64,000 nt of DNA from Peltaster fructicola (GCA_001592805.2 CP051139.1:868001-932000), one strand, 5' to 3'; shown: positions 20,371 to 31,880, counted from the stretch's first letter. Notes: generated by a model not told the origin, from the letters alone. Made by a program: numbers and translations.

Positions 20371-23300
20371 TGCAGTCAGAAACAGTATTGAAGCCGGCAG
20401 ATGGTGTATCTACAGTAGCACAAATGAACGACACGGAGCTCAGTGCACTGCACAAAGGTAGCAAATCCACACACTCACACGCTCCTAAGCTCCCGAGCTG
20501 ACCTCAAGCAGTGACCTCCAACACATCCACCATATCTGCTGGTAAGCCAGGAGTGGCTGTCAACGGCCCTGTCAACGGCAATTTCCCTCCGCCAAAGACC
20601 GACAAGCCTCGACCGCACGTCTGCGGCACCTGCGGGCGCTCTTTCGCTCGACTCGAACATCTGAAGAGACACGAGCGCTCACACACGAAAGAGAAGCCCT
20701 TCGAGTGTCCTGAATGCACAAGATGCTTTGCAAGACGAGACCTGCTCCTGCGCCACCAGCAGAAGCTGCACATGACGAACACCGCATCCTCCCGACCACG
20801 CAATGCAAGACGGGAGAGTGTGGCTGGCACATCGGTAGCGAACAACAAGGTTAGGAAGAACTCCATGGCCACGCCCAATCCGAATGCTGCCAATGGTGTA
20901 AGACCTCGTGCGAACACTATCGGCCATGTTGATCTGCAATCGCTAGGACTCGGCAACTCTGTCAATGGCGGCATGAACAAGATGAATCCGCTCGGTCTGG
21001 GTATAGGCATGCAGAATGGCTTTGCAGACGGAATGGGTGGCATGCCAAACCACATGCAAAACTTTGGCATGTCAGCTGCTCCTCACCACAACCCAGTTAT
21101 GGCAGGCTTACCGAAGCTCAATACAGAGTCGCTGAAGAACATGACCATGACTGAGACACTGCACACAGCTCCGCCGATGGCAGGTTTTGGAGGCTTCGAT
21201 CTCGATTCGCTCTTCAGCCCTGGTACGACCATTAACCCATCTCAACTACATGTTGGGGCCAATACACCCGGTGCTTTCATGCCACGGTTGTCTCCGTTCA
21301 ACAGCGCGCCTCAGATACTGGACGAGGATGTCGATCTCAGCTGGATGCGGAATTGGAGTGCTCAGGCTGGCCTTTCCATCTTTGACGATAATGAGAACGC
21401 CATTGACGAGTCTTCACCCTCGCGCATCAGCAGCGGTGACAGTCCTAATGAGCACAACGACAGTCTGGCAAACAGCACAGCTGCAATACATGTACCGAAC
21501 AGTATGGCATGGTCGCACAACGACATTCACAACGTGCCTACTACGCCTTTCATCGACTCATTTGCAAATCTCAACGCCTTTGGCAACTTCTCGCCAGATA
21601 TGCTGCAGGATCCCACGCCGACGAGCGACAACTACTTCCACAACGCCATGGCACAACAGCACAGTATGCAGCAACAGCAGATCCAGCAACAACAAGCGCA
21701 CCTTCAGCAGCGACAGCTCGAAATGCAGCAACAGACGCTGCAGGGCGTGCAGACTACGCTTTTCCAGCCTGGAGTATCAACAATGTCAAACTTCAGCTCT
21801 GGTAGTCCCAGCATGTCTTCGTCCATGGGCGGCAGTGCACGACAGAGCTCGGTCACTTCTGCCTCGACAGACTCCATCACTGACACCACGAGACAAGCAT
21901 TACTTGCAAGTCTGGCACAGCCATCGGTCTTTGGACGAACGCAACGGAAGTATTCGCAGCCGTCTGTAAGCTCGCCTCTATCGCCTGGCGGAGCACGAGT
22001 TGCTGGACCAAATCTTCCAAGCACAGCTGATCTGCGCCGATACGTCGATGCATTCATTCAATACGCACTCCCACATCTTCCATGCATTCACGTTCCTACA
22101 CTTACCTTCGACTCGCTCGAGTTCTGCAGCAGCATACGTACCTCCAACAACCCGCAATCGAATATGGGCAACAACATCACTATTATGGGTGGCGCAGGCT
22201 GTCTCATTCTCGCAATGGCGGCCATGGGAGCACTCTACGAATACGATCACCCGGCTTCGAAGGAACTGTTCGAGGCCGCGAAGAAGATGATTGGTCTCTA
22301 TCTTGAGGAACGACGAAAGGCAGATATGTCCTCATCGGGCGGTCCAGGCGCTCCACCTTTGCACACACCACTGTGGCTGGTGCAGGCTATGCTGCTTAAC
22401 ATCATATACGGCCACCAGTGTGGTGACAAGACTGCAGCAGATATTGCCAGTGGTCACTGTGCAGCTCTAGTCAGTCTTGCTCGTGCGGCAGATCTTGCTG
22501 AAGCCGTCGAGCTTGGACGAGTGGACGAAACCAACGGCCATAGCATATACGACATGGATCTGCAAACTCAATGGCTTGCATGGAAGAGCAACGAAGAGCG
22601 AAAGCGCACATTCTTTGCTATCTTTATCCTGTCTAGTCTCCTGACATCAGGCTACAACCAGACACCAACGATCATGAACTCCGAGATCATGCTGGATCTC
22701 CCTTGTGAAGAAGAGCTCTGGACTGCTGAGTCTGCACAAGAATGGCAGAATCGGGGAGGTCTCCTTGCGGCCGAGCAGGGCGCTATCTCATTTGCGCACG
22801 CGTTGAGCACATTGCTCACTGCTAACCAACGCCAGAGCATGTACATGGCGAACAAGAGCAACAACCCGCTCAATGCGTTGCGCAATGGACACAACTTTGC
22901 AGAGACAGAGATTCGCTTCAGCACGTTCGGCTGCCTTGTGCTGATCAATGCATTACACAACTACATTTGGGAAACACGAAGCAGACACAATGGTCGACAA
23001 TGGACAGCGCAAGAGACGGAGTCTATGTTCTCACACATCGAGCCGGCTCTTAACGCATGGCAAGCTGCATGGAAGGCGAACGGCAACCACAAGCTCGAGC
23101 GACCACATCCATTCGGCTTAGGACCACTATCAGCGGACAGCATACCACTGCTCGACCTTGCGTTTGTGCACCTCTTTGTCAACCTCGGACGAGCCAAGGA
23201 GGCTTTCTGGCGTCGTGACTTTGACGCTATGGCAGAGGAGATTGCGCGAGGATCTGAGCTTGTACAGCATGCTGAAGGATTGCTAGAGGAGCACGGCATG

Positions 23301-23944
23301 GACGGTATCACAGCAGCCGAGCGTGCTTCAAGTCGTCGTGAGCGTCATCTTCGCAAAGCTGCTTTCTACGCCGCAGACTCCCTGGCTATCTCTTGCAACT
23401 TCAATCTGACATATGCGGACGGCACTGCGCATGAGCTTCCTGTGCAAGCTGCAATCTGCTTCTTCGACTGCGGTCAAGTCCTTGGCGAATGGGCTGCAAC
23501 AGTACAAGATCGAGTCGGACGATATCTTGGTGTTCTTGGACGCGATCCAATCGACTTCTCCCAAGGACAAGTCAGGTTGTTCCTCGAGGAGGAAGATATC
23601 GAGCTTCTGCAGAAGATCGGCAACATCTGCGATATGCTGGAGGGCAAGCGCATGCAGCAGGAGAATATCCTGGCAATGGATCTGCAGCAATTGAATCCAT
23701 CTGCGCCAGTCAACTCGGCACAGATGAATGGGAACCTGGAGATGTGCGGCTATGGCAGCAAGCTGCTTAAGGTCTTGTCCATGATGCTGGAGAAGGCCGC
23801 CGTCTGGCCTCGTAAGTGTTTTGTCTCGTGCTTTTAATCATCGGCTAACCCAACATCACAGTGACACACGTTATGGCTATGGCAAACAATGTACTGGCCG
23901 CCCATATGGACAGACGAGCCAATGCCTCGATTATGGCACAATGA
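20370..23944 (+). CDS. C2H2 zinc-finger transcription factor, Adr1/AmdX-like
   Basis: Exons 20370-20457, 20512-23811 and 23862-23944 (introns 54 and 50 nt) give 1156 residues. Two C2H2 fingers lie at about 67-87 and 95-116. They are followed by basic RRES at 129-132, a protein-kinase-A consensus in the place where yeast Adr1 has its regulatory RRxS. The middle is Asn/Ser-rich with a glutamine tract near 21650-21740. The C-terminal half is a fungal-specific transcription factor domain (DLRRYVDAFIQYALPHLPCIHVP onwards). Adr1 and AmdX control alternative carbon or nitrogen use; the target genes here are unknown. The start is fixed by the good first intron and sits directly on a uORF stop. Confidence 0.85.
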
Positions 23945-24657
23945 GCGCGCATCAGCTCATCTACGACTTACGTCACAACTTCACTGTGACTGAATGAATG
24001 ATTACAACAAGTTTTCCGGCGAGCATTACGGGCAAGGAGCAATTGTTTCGACGAAAAGAGCACGAAAAGAAGAGGTCACATTGTGGAGCCTGGTCTGACC
24101 ACCGAATGTGCCATGGACCGACTGTACAATGAGACGGAGGCGTTGACATCTGTTGATATGGTCAACACAAGCCTCCAAGCATGCATGAAGATGAGTTGGA
24201 AGAGTTGTGGATGTTTTATGTTGAATACCTGAGCGCGAACGTGATTCTTTTCGGGAAAGGGAATGACGACTCTCTTTATGACGATGTAAGGAGCTATTAT
24301 GATATACCAGACGTCCATTTTGTCCTAGAGCGAGCATCAGAGCATGAGTGATAGAAGGTAGTGCGAGGAAGCCGTCTGACGTCTTCGGGTGGGAAGTACA
24401 TCATGTTCATGTTATACTTCACCGATCCCTGCATTTGACATGCCACATCGGTTCAGCCTTAACGCAGGTACCGTCTTCAAACTCACCGTCTTTCCACCTG
24501 CAGCAGTGACCGCCTTGACCCAATCGTGCAGAGTGGGATGAGACGCAACAGTCGCGGGACAAGGGTGATGTGATTGCCAACTTCCCTCACGGTACTGACA
24601 GCGTTTTGCCAGTACACAGGTCTGTACTACGAAGAGATTCTCACCTACTTCACCACG
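23945..24657. other. intergenic region
   Basis: It holds the 3' end of the C2H2 gene and the promoter of DUG3. I see no other feature. The frame of DUG3 is open to 24574, but without family similarity. Confidence 0.5.
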
Positions 24658-25872
24658 ATGTGTCGATTTCTCATCTACTCAGGCCAGTCGCCTATCCTAC
24701 TATCTCATCTTATCACATCTCCGACACATAGCATCCTCACGCAGAGTTACGACTCGAGACTACGACTCGATACAACCCGACCTCACAACGGCGACGGCTT
24801 CGGTGTAGGCTATTACACGACAGCAACCACATCAGCAGCGAGACGCACGGCAAATCATGAACCAACAGGACCAGTGCTAGCAGATACAAATGCACCATCG
24901 ATCGACCTTGGTCCGGAACCATGTATCTTCACATCTACCATTCCAGCATGGAACTGTCGTAACCTCGAGCGCCTGGCTAGCAAGACTGTCAGTCCTCTGA
25001 TCTTCGCACATGTGCGAGCCAGTACAGAGGGCGCTCTTAGCGACAGCAACTGTCACCCTTTTGCAAGAGGCGCACTGATGTGGATGCACAATGGAGGTAT
25101 TGGTGCTTGGAAGTTGGGAGTTCACCGAAGACTTGTCTCCTCGATCGCAGACCGCTGGTTTGAAAGCGTCGGAGGCAGCACAGACAGCGAGTGCGCCTTT
25201 GCGCTATTTCTCGATTCTTTGGAGCAGCTGGGTGTCGACGCAGACGATGAAGTCAAGCAGAGAGAAGGTTTTGGGCATACGATCCTGCGTAAGGCCATGC
25301 TGAAGACGATTGAGAGGATCAACGGCTTCATCGCAAGCCTAGGAGACAGCGTCAAGCGGCAGAGCGACACCCGAAGCCTGCTCAACTTCGCCGTCACAGA
25401 CGGTAAAAGTGTAGTCTGCACAAGATATGTGAGCAGCAGGACCGATGAAGCAGCGAGTCTTTTCTTCAGCTCGGGCACAAGCTGGACTGAGCAGGGCGGC
25501 ACCGAGCACGACCGCACGGGCAGGCCAAAGATCGGTAAGGGCGAGTACAAGATGGAGCGTCGTGATCGAGGCGCCGATATCGTGCTCGTTGCGAGTGAGC
25601 CTCTGACATTCGAGCGTGACAATTGGGTCACAGTGCCGACAAACAGCGTCTTGACGATACACAACCAGAACGTACTGATTCATCCAATTATTGATGAGTT
25701 CTATAACCATACCCCTGGCATCACTCGCAGCCATGAGTTCGCTGCGGACAAGGGACAGACTACTGGAGATGGTACAGTTGACCTTGGCACACAGATTGCC
25801 ATCGCGAGAGAATCTGGAAGCTTGGATTTACCTGGCCCTGTGTCTCACAAGCTGGGTCTTGCCGCTGCGTGA
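24658..25872 (+). CDS. DUG3: Dug3-like class II glutamine amidotransferase (glutathione degradation)
   Basis: One exon, 404 residues from MCRFLIYSGQ, so Cys2 becomes the N-terminal nucleophile after Met removal. The amidotransferase core shows SHLITSPTHSIL, RPHNGDGFGVGYY and FAHVRASTEGALSDSNCHPF, with ALMWMHNGGI around 140-150. In yeast, Dug3 with the peptidases Dug1/Dug2 breaks down glutathione in the cytosol. The longer frame upstream of ATG 24658 would bury the catalytic Cys, so I reject it. Confidence 0.88.
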   Translation: MCRFLIYSGQSPILLSHLITSPTHSILTQSYDSRLRLDTTRPHNGDGFGVGYYTTATTSAARRTANHEPTGPVLADTNAPSIDLGPEPCIFTSTIPAWNCRNLERLASKTVSPLIFAHVRASTEGALSDSNCHPFARGALMWMHNGGIGAWKLGVHRRLVSSIADRWFESVGGSTDSECAFALFLDSLEQLGVDADDEVKQREGFGHTILRKAMLKTIERINGFIASLGDSVKRQSDTRSLLNFAVTDGKSVVCTRYVSSRTDEAASLFFSSGTSWTEQGGTEHDRTGRPKIGKGEYKMERRDRGADIVLVASEPLTFERDNWVTVPTNSVLTIHNQNVLIHPIIDEFYNHTPGITRSHEFAADKGQTTGDGTVDLGTQIAIARESGSLDLPGPVSHKLGLAAA

Positions 25873-26647
25873 TGTCCTCGTGGCAGCGTGCACCATTGAA
25901 GAGCGTCTACCAAAGGTTGCAATCGAGCTACACTCGAACACTACAGTCTTGTCGGGCTTGTCACTGCATCTACCATGCGCTCTGTCAAGGATGCGTTGTG
26001 CGCTGAGCATGACAATAAGCAATTCAAGGATGAGGATGTCTGGGATCATGGTCAACTGTCTCAGACGTTGGCACATCGTTAGATGATCGCGTCGACTATG
26101 CCATATGCGAGAGCCTCTTCTCGAGCAATAGGATCGTGCAATCCTGCCTACCAAATAAGCGACTCAACAACCCTTCACTTGTGGGAGCAGCTCATGGCTC
26201 CTGCTTATCAAATGTGAGGGCTCTCTGACATACCAGCTGGCCTCTCAAGTCATTGCACTCGCAAGCACATACGCTTGCGACTTCTGCCAATCCGCAGGCT
26301 TGGCTCGTTCGTCGAGGACGTCGTCAAAGCAGTGGAGGACTCCGATCAAGAATCTGTTGGAGTTATCGATGCGATCTCAGTGCCGGAATCTGTGGCGCCT
26401 GTTGACCGGACTGCTGACAGACTGGGAAGTGATTTGACGTTATCACGCTCGTGGCTATGCGTGGTCAAGCTTCATTGCCGCAACCATCTTGGCCCGACTA
26501 TTTTAGTGAGACACTATGGCAAGGCACACTGAAGCTGTGGCCTCGTCCGTCCGTCATTGGCAAAGGTCTGGAGACCTGCCGGCCACCGTAGGGATCGTCG
26601 TCGAGCTGTCGTCCTGAGTATGTAGTGCACAAACTGACCAATCTCGA
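25873..26647. other. convergent intergenic region
   Basis: It lies between the stops of DUG3 and IBA57. One 85-codon ORF at 26275 has no similarity I recognise. No other feature seen. Confidence 0.5.
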
Positions 26648-27823
26648 TCATTCCACACGTCGCTGTACTCGCGGTTCTCGTATTCGTCCCCTGACCCAGT
26701 CTGGCACGAACGGTTGTATGCCCGTCACTTGTCCGTCTTGAGCCTCGACGACAAACTTCTCAGCTGGATCGAATGAGTTGCCCTCGCTTGTTACCACAAG
26801 ATCGCTCATCTGCTCGAGACGACAAAGAGCTAGACCGACGTTGCCAACGCTTGCGATGAGTTTCCCTGTTGCTCTCTTCTTCGAGCTGGCCTTCTTGATG
26901 TCCGTATTGCCTTCGGCTGCATGAGCGGTAGATTGTGGGTCATAGATCGGCTCTGTTGGTGGCTGACTTGCGGCATCGTATAACGACACCGGCAGGACAC
27001 GACGTCTCACCACGCCTGTGTGATGCGTGCGAATCGTAAGCTCTTGTCCAATGTAACAGCCCTTCTTGAAGTCAATACCACCCATGAGGTCAAAGTTGTA
27101 GTTCATCGGCAAGCTCTCTTCGCGAGGTATCTCACTCTGCCCTTCGGCAATGCCCCTGAGGTATCTCCTGATCGTGTACGCCGCAAGCGGTGCTTCCTGC
27201 ACACCATCCAGTTCTGGTGAGGATGTTGTCGGCGGCAAGAGCAGACGCTGACCCATTCCAGGCGCGCGACAGTCTTGCAAAGACAGTATCTCGTTGTTCG
27301 ATCTTGCGTGAGTGTGCTGTGTCCAGCGATCGTCCTCTCTCCAGACTGACCACACATCTAGCTCTTCTACCTCAAGCTGTCGCAACTTGAATTTCGATCG
27401 TAACTTGTGCCGTTTGAGGTGCTTGAAAAGCAGTTCTGCCTGCTCCGAGTCTACTTCGACTAGGAAGCCCTGGTCACCATCGTCATGATGGTCCTTTTGC
27501 CACCTCGATCCTATTGTAGGATATATAAAGACATCGTTCAAGACTTTGCCTTGAGCAGTGAGAAACGCTGCGAAGAAGCCATTGCCTGCAGTGCGATCGA
27601 CGCTGACACTATTAGTGATGATGCCTTGCAAGAATTTGGGTGCGTCAGGCCCATGGAGCGAGACGAGTCGTCGATTTGAGAGCTTTGCTGCACCTGTAGC
27701 TGGCGGTGGTGGTGGCGGAGATGGTGGGATTGACTGCGTCGACAGCTGACGTACTTTGCGATGTCGTTGTGTCGAATGTAGACAGCGCGTACATATCGAT
27801 CGTTGTGAGAGGGTGAAGGACAT
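26648..27823 (-). CDS. IBA57: Iba57/Caf17 mitochondrial Fe-S assembly protein
   Basis: One exon, 391 residues. The first 30 residues are rich in Arg, Ser and Thr and lack acids, as for a mitochondrial presequence. The folate-binding aminomethyltransferase-like fold starts at SNRRLVSLHGPDAPKFLQG and includes GFFAAFLTAQGKVLNDVFIYP. The family signature K-G-C-Y-I-G-Q-E is present at about residue 255. Iba57 acts with Isa1/Isa2 to build 4Fe-4S clusters for aconitase and radical-SAM enzymes. Length and signature are normal. Confidence 0.9.
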   Translation of the reverse strand: MSFTLSQRSICTRCLHSTQRHRKVRQLSTQSIPPSPPPPPPATGAAKLSNRRLVSLHGPDAPKFLQGIITNSVSVDRTAGNGFFAAFLTAQGKVLNDVFIYPTIGSRWQKDHHDDGDQGFLVEVDSEQAELLFKHLKRHKLRSKFKLRQLEVEELDVWSVWREDDRWTQHTHARSNNEILSLQDCRAPGMGQRLLLPPTTSSPELDGVQEAPLAAYTIRRYLRGIAEGQSEIPREESLPMNYNFDLMGGIDFKKGCYIGQELTIRTHHTGVVRRRVLPVSLYDAASQPPTEPIYDPQSTAHAAEGNTDIKKASSKKRATGKLIASVGNVGLALCRLEQMSDLVVTSEGNSFDPAEKFVVEAQDGQVTGIQPFVPDWVRGRIREPRVQRRVE

Positions 27824-29397
27824 GTTAAGCTGTGAATGTAGATTGAATCTCTATTGTGAAGTGATAAATAACATGCAGCCGTGACGTCGTCACTTCCGAT
27901 CGACATTCTCACAGCTACACGTACATCAGCACTCACAAACTGGCTATCCTGGGAGGGTTTCCAACGGGCCTTACACGCGGTCTGCCTGTAACAACTCAGG
28001 CATCACAGGGATGGGTGTCACCCATCAATGTCAGTCCGCTCTGCGAGTATGCCACCACCATGAGTCTCCATCAACCTTGACGCAGCTCTGTTTACACCAC
28101 ATTGGCCAGAGCAGCGACGAACGCAGCTGATCGTGAGCTTTCAAGGTCATGCTATGTTGAGCTGGCCATGATACTCTCTCCAGATCTTGTGAAGTCCTGG
28201 TGCAACGTCAAGGCGATCCTAGCGATGACTGGCAGTGGTGAAGGTCATTTCCTCGCATCGATTACCGCATATATCTGCGGCGACCTGTAGGCAACTTCAC
28301 CTCCATCAAGGTGAACAGGGTATGTACGATCAACACTGCTCATATCTTACGCTCAAGCAGGCTGGCGTGCGATATACCACGTCAGGCTTCAAAAAGTCAT
28401 GTCTCCTCCCAGCTTGCCGTTATCTCTCTGTGCAAGCCTGTCGAGCGGATCTGGCAAGTGTTCAGCAAGCAGTCACAGTTCGGAATCTCCTGCTCTCTTT
28501 CTGGGCATAAGGGACACTCCAAGAGGCGTAAGGTGGTAGCGCTTCAGGCATATATGTTCTGTCCCGACAACGCTCGAATCGTGGTACGGTAAAGGCTACC
28601 AGGCGAGCTCGACACGATGAGGGTCGACCGACTAAGGTATTGTGCTCAATACTTCTAGTCGGTCAAGTTATCAACACATACCTCCGGACCTGTAAAGCAT
28701 CACCTCGGAAAGCCTTGGGCACACGGCGATTGTGCACCTTCATCTAGCCATTGTATGGTCGCTGTGCCAGGGTCTTGTCGATACATGATCGAGTTACAAC
28801 TGAGTACATACTGTGCTCACTTGACCGGACGTTGTCTCGCCAAGGAAGATCAGACCAGAGACCAGATCTACTTGACAGTCCTCACATCCCGCAGAGTCTC
28901 TCCCCATCATAAAGCTGTCTTATCGGATGTGCTTGTTTTGCAACGCTCAGCACTGTCATCGTCCCGTCTTCGTTCTCATACTCGGTCTCCATTGAGACAG
29001 ATTGTCTCGAGACTGCACATTGTGTAGCTGGAGTCTGGGTATGGGCAACACAGGCTTGCTTAACATCAACTAATTTGATCGATCAACCAGACCGGCCGTT
29101 CAGCATGAGACACGACGACCTTCGAATATCATTGGACTATGAAGCAACACAATGCTTCGTCCTCTACCGAGCGTTGTTCTCAACGTATCTATGCCAACTT
29201 CGGATCTTCAAAATCTGACAGTCCATCATCAGTTACAAAACGATATTGCCAAGTTCCTGGTGCTCACACCTTGTCGCGGGCCTACGGCTACGCACGAGCT
29301 GGCTTTCAAGTCCTCAACGAAGCCTACAGCTCGTCCAAAAGGTTGGTTTCGCTCCCCAAGAGCTCAACTCTCGTCGCGGTCGACCTATGATCAACGC
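27824..29397. other. intergenic region
   Basis: No convincing ORF; several short ones have no similarity. It lies between IBA57 and the tRNA gene and may include a promoter of IBA57. Confidence 0.5.
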
Positions 29398-29408
29398 AAA
29401 AACAAAAA
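29398..29408 (-). terminator. RNA polymerase III terminator of tRNA-Ala
   Basis: On the minus strand two runs of five T, separated by one G, begin a few bases after the tRNA 3' end. T runs of this kind stop RNA polymerase III. Confidence 0.75.
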
Positions 29409-29412
29409 CACT

Positions 29413-29494
29413 GGAGAATGGGCGATTCGAACGCCCGACCTTTCCTATGCACAGAGAATGCGAAAGGAACATCATACCCCTAGACCAAATCCCC
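29413..29494 (-). tRNA. tRNA-Ala (anticodon CGC) with an 11-nt intron
   Basis: Read on the minus strand, the acceptor stem is GGGGATT with ATTCTCC and discriminator A at 29412. One pair (T6-T67) is mismatched. Position 3-70 is G-U, the alanine identity pair. The A box is TGGTCTAGGGG and the T arm GGGCG-TTCGAAT-CGCCC. The anticodon stem TTCCT/AGGAA closes a loop that reads TTCGCA, then an 11-nt intron (29448-29458) at the canonical place after position 37, then T. The anticodon CGC is at 29460-29462. A T-run terminator follows. Confidence 0.85.
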
Positions 29495-30206
29495 ACGGAA
29501 TGAGTCGGAGCATAAAATTTACTGTACTGAATCTCTCTGCTCATCCTCTGTATCGAGATCAGACGGCTACTACTGCTCCTCTGACTCGCACCATCGGCCA
29601 GCGAGGAACGCAGCACAGTCCAGGGCATGTTGGAGGAGACCAGGGCGGGTTCGACTCCAGTGTGAGAGACTGTCGAACTCAAAGGCTAGCCACGGATGAC
29701 AACGCAGCACTCTGTGAGTTCTGCGAGTAGTGTACTGTCACAACCACATCCCATACCAGCGAGGCACAGAAACGTGCATGCCAACAGCACAGCTGCTTGA
29801 TCAAACGCCGAAGACCGGTGCTGATGTGAGACGAAAGGGAGTCGAGCACTTTGTTGGGAGCTAGAGCGCTGCAAGGTGTCAGACCGCTTCATTCCGGTGG
29901 ATCAGCACACAAACAATTCAGCTCAGTCGTGCGTCACAGGAGGCTAGAGACAAACTCACGGCATAGAGCACAAGGTCCATATAGACAAAACCAGCACTGA
30001 GTGCTTTTTCAATTCGTGATTGTACATAATCAGGTGAGAACATGCTCTACCTTTCAGAACCGTTTTTTTCTATCCCATCATGTTGTGAGTCGTGAGTTTC
30101 CTGCTCGCTATCGTGGTTGGCAGACCGTCTTGTCGACGGATTCAACGTCGACCGCCGTGCAAGCGCTGATAAAGCGCCCTTTTGCAATGCCCTGCTCGTC
30201 GCTGCT
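29495..30206. other. intergenic region and 3' end of hacA
   Basis: It holds the 3' untranslated part of hacA; the unspliced reading frame of hacA continues to 30047. No other gene seen. Confidence 0.5.
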
Positions 30207-31207
30207 CTAGGCTGCGCCAGAAGCTGGGTCGATCGCGAAAGCTGCAACAGCGTCGGTGTTGATGTAGTCGTCGAAAAAGAAGTCGTTGCCGAACGATTCG
30301 TCGATGAACGAGTGATCAAAGCCTGCATTCGAGTAGGCGAGCTCATCCATAGGGCCAAGAGAGTCTGTTTGTAGACCGTCTGAAGCTGGAGATGGATAAG
30401 ATAGAGGAAGAGATTTGTCCACGACTTGGTGGCTTGTGAAATTTGGGATTTCGAAGAAGACCTGTTCCAGACGTGGGTCTGGCTTGTCCTCGCAACCCCG
30501 GTGCGGCTCGACAGACACTGCAGGTCGCACAACATTGCTGCAGAATGTTGTGTCGTGTCGAGCGACGGGATTGCGAGTTTGGAGTCGGTATCTTCGAAGA
30601 GGGAGAGTGGCATTATGGTGTCTGATGGTTCTGATTTAATTGGCATCGAGTCGATTAGTGTCTGTGCTGGTGATGGTAGTCCATCTGATCGTGGTGGTGA
30701 TTCGCTGTTGATGTTAGATTGAGCTGTGTGGTTCATCGACGAGTTGACATACGGATCTTTGCTGAGTGTCACTTCAGGGAGGACGACATCAGCTGGTAGC
30801 GGGCCGTGTAGCCTTCGGTACGCATCAATCTCTGCGCGAGCTCGAGCGAGAAGGACGGCGAGGTTCTCCGTTTCTTGTCGCTTGCGTTCTCTCGAGTTGT
30901 GTGCTGCTGCTCTATTTCGCTTTATCCGCTCGATGCGGCGTTGCTCCTTTTCATCATCGGTCTTGGCTCGTTTCCGAGGAGGCAGAGTGGTCTTTGGCTC
31001 TGGCAGCTCTTGTCCCCACGACTTTCTCTTCTTGGCGGGTCGTGAGTGTATTGTGATAGAGGCTGGTGTGTTGTCATAGGAGGATGCCGGGGAGGATGCA
31101 CTCTGTAAATCCTCCAGCTTGAGGTACTGTGGCTGAGGCGTGTCCATATTGTCCATGAAAGAAAACGAAGGATAAAAGTGAGAAGCAACGAGGGAAGAAG
31201 AGTCCAT
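30207..31207 (-). CDS. hacA: HacA/Hac1 bZIP activator of the unfolded-protein response
   Basis: The bZIP basic region (ERIKRNRAAAHNSRERKR, about 93-110) and zipper follow a basic N-terminus, as in HacA. Reading straight through gives a 386-residue form ending at 30047. Removing the 20-nt non-spliceosomal intron at 30521-30540 shifts the frame and gives 326 residues (exons 31207-30541 and 30520-30207). Its new C-terminus is acidic and aromatic (FGNDFFFDDY near the end), as expected of an activation domain. Ire1 cuts this intron during ER stress in fungi. The unspliced tail is Ser/Thr/Arg-rich and lacks that domain. Spliced-form coordinates are given. Confidence 0.93.
30506..30563 (-). promoter_or_regulatory. 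Ire1-dependent 20-nt intron and hairpin in hacA mRNA
   Basis: In the mRNA a 9-bp perfect stem CACAACATT/AATGTTGTG closes a 7-base loop CTG|CAGC. A second CTG|CAGT lies 20 nt downstream next to a short CGAC/GTCG pairing. An outer 8-bp pairing (arms 30556-30563 and 30506-30513) encloses both. Both cut sites match the Ire1 consensus CNG|CNGN. The intron is 30521-30540, exactly 20 nt, the length known for filamentous-fungal hacA. Confidence 0.93.
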
Positions 31208-31880
31208 GATGAGCAGACCAGCTGATCACGACGGCAAGTGTGTGTAGGCAGCGACTCTATCGCTGGTGACTGTGAGCTAATGGGGAAAGGACAAGTGTTC
31301 TGAATTCTGGAGTGTGAGATTACAGAGCGGGGGGTAAGACGGTATTAAATGCCAGCTGTCTGCGAATCAAGGGTCGAAAGGGAGGGCCAAGAATAGGCTT
31401 ACGAAAGCGCAGAGACCCTTTGCACGTGTTTCAGCCGCAGCGACCACACAGAAGCCGATTTCGCAGACGTTGGTAGAGCCAACTGCAAACACATTGTTGT
31501 ATAAGGTCGATATAGGCGTGAAGTCTGCTTTGCAAACAGTCTGTCCTCAGTTCGCTGTTGGCCTTGCTAGTTGTCTATAACCACGGTGCAAAGCCTTGAC
31601 GCCTTGCTGTAACGTCCTATGTCAACAAACATCCCCTTGCCAGCTTCGCCCGATCTGGATGGCAGACACAGGCATCGAGATCGCAAGGAGATCGCACGCT
31701 TGTACAACGAGGTCCTCTAGCACACAACACATGGTCAAGCAGTGCTCCTAACACAACACAACCCTTTGACATAGCCTTTCTAATTGTGCTTTTCATGATG
31801 TTGTACGCTAGAATGCCCACCGCACAGTGCTACGGACCATTATCTGAACGCTGCAACGGCCGTCTCGCCTTAGTGCGTCA
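31208..31880. other. hacA promoter/leader and 3' flank of TFC6
   Basis: No gene. On the minus strand a possible 31-codon uORF starts with ATG at about 31493-31495 and stops near 31399. A palindromic CACGTG, an E-box-like site, lies at 31423-31428. Whether the mRNA reaches the uORF is unknown. Confidence 0.4.

Noticed and set aside
29636-29670. Second tRNA (GGGTTCGACTCC resembles a B box)
   Set aside because: The flanking bases do not pair into a T stem and no acceptor or anticodon arm can be drawn.
30047-30206. Separate small gene downstream of hacA
   Set aside because: It is the tail of the unspliced hacA reading frame.
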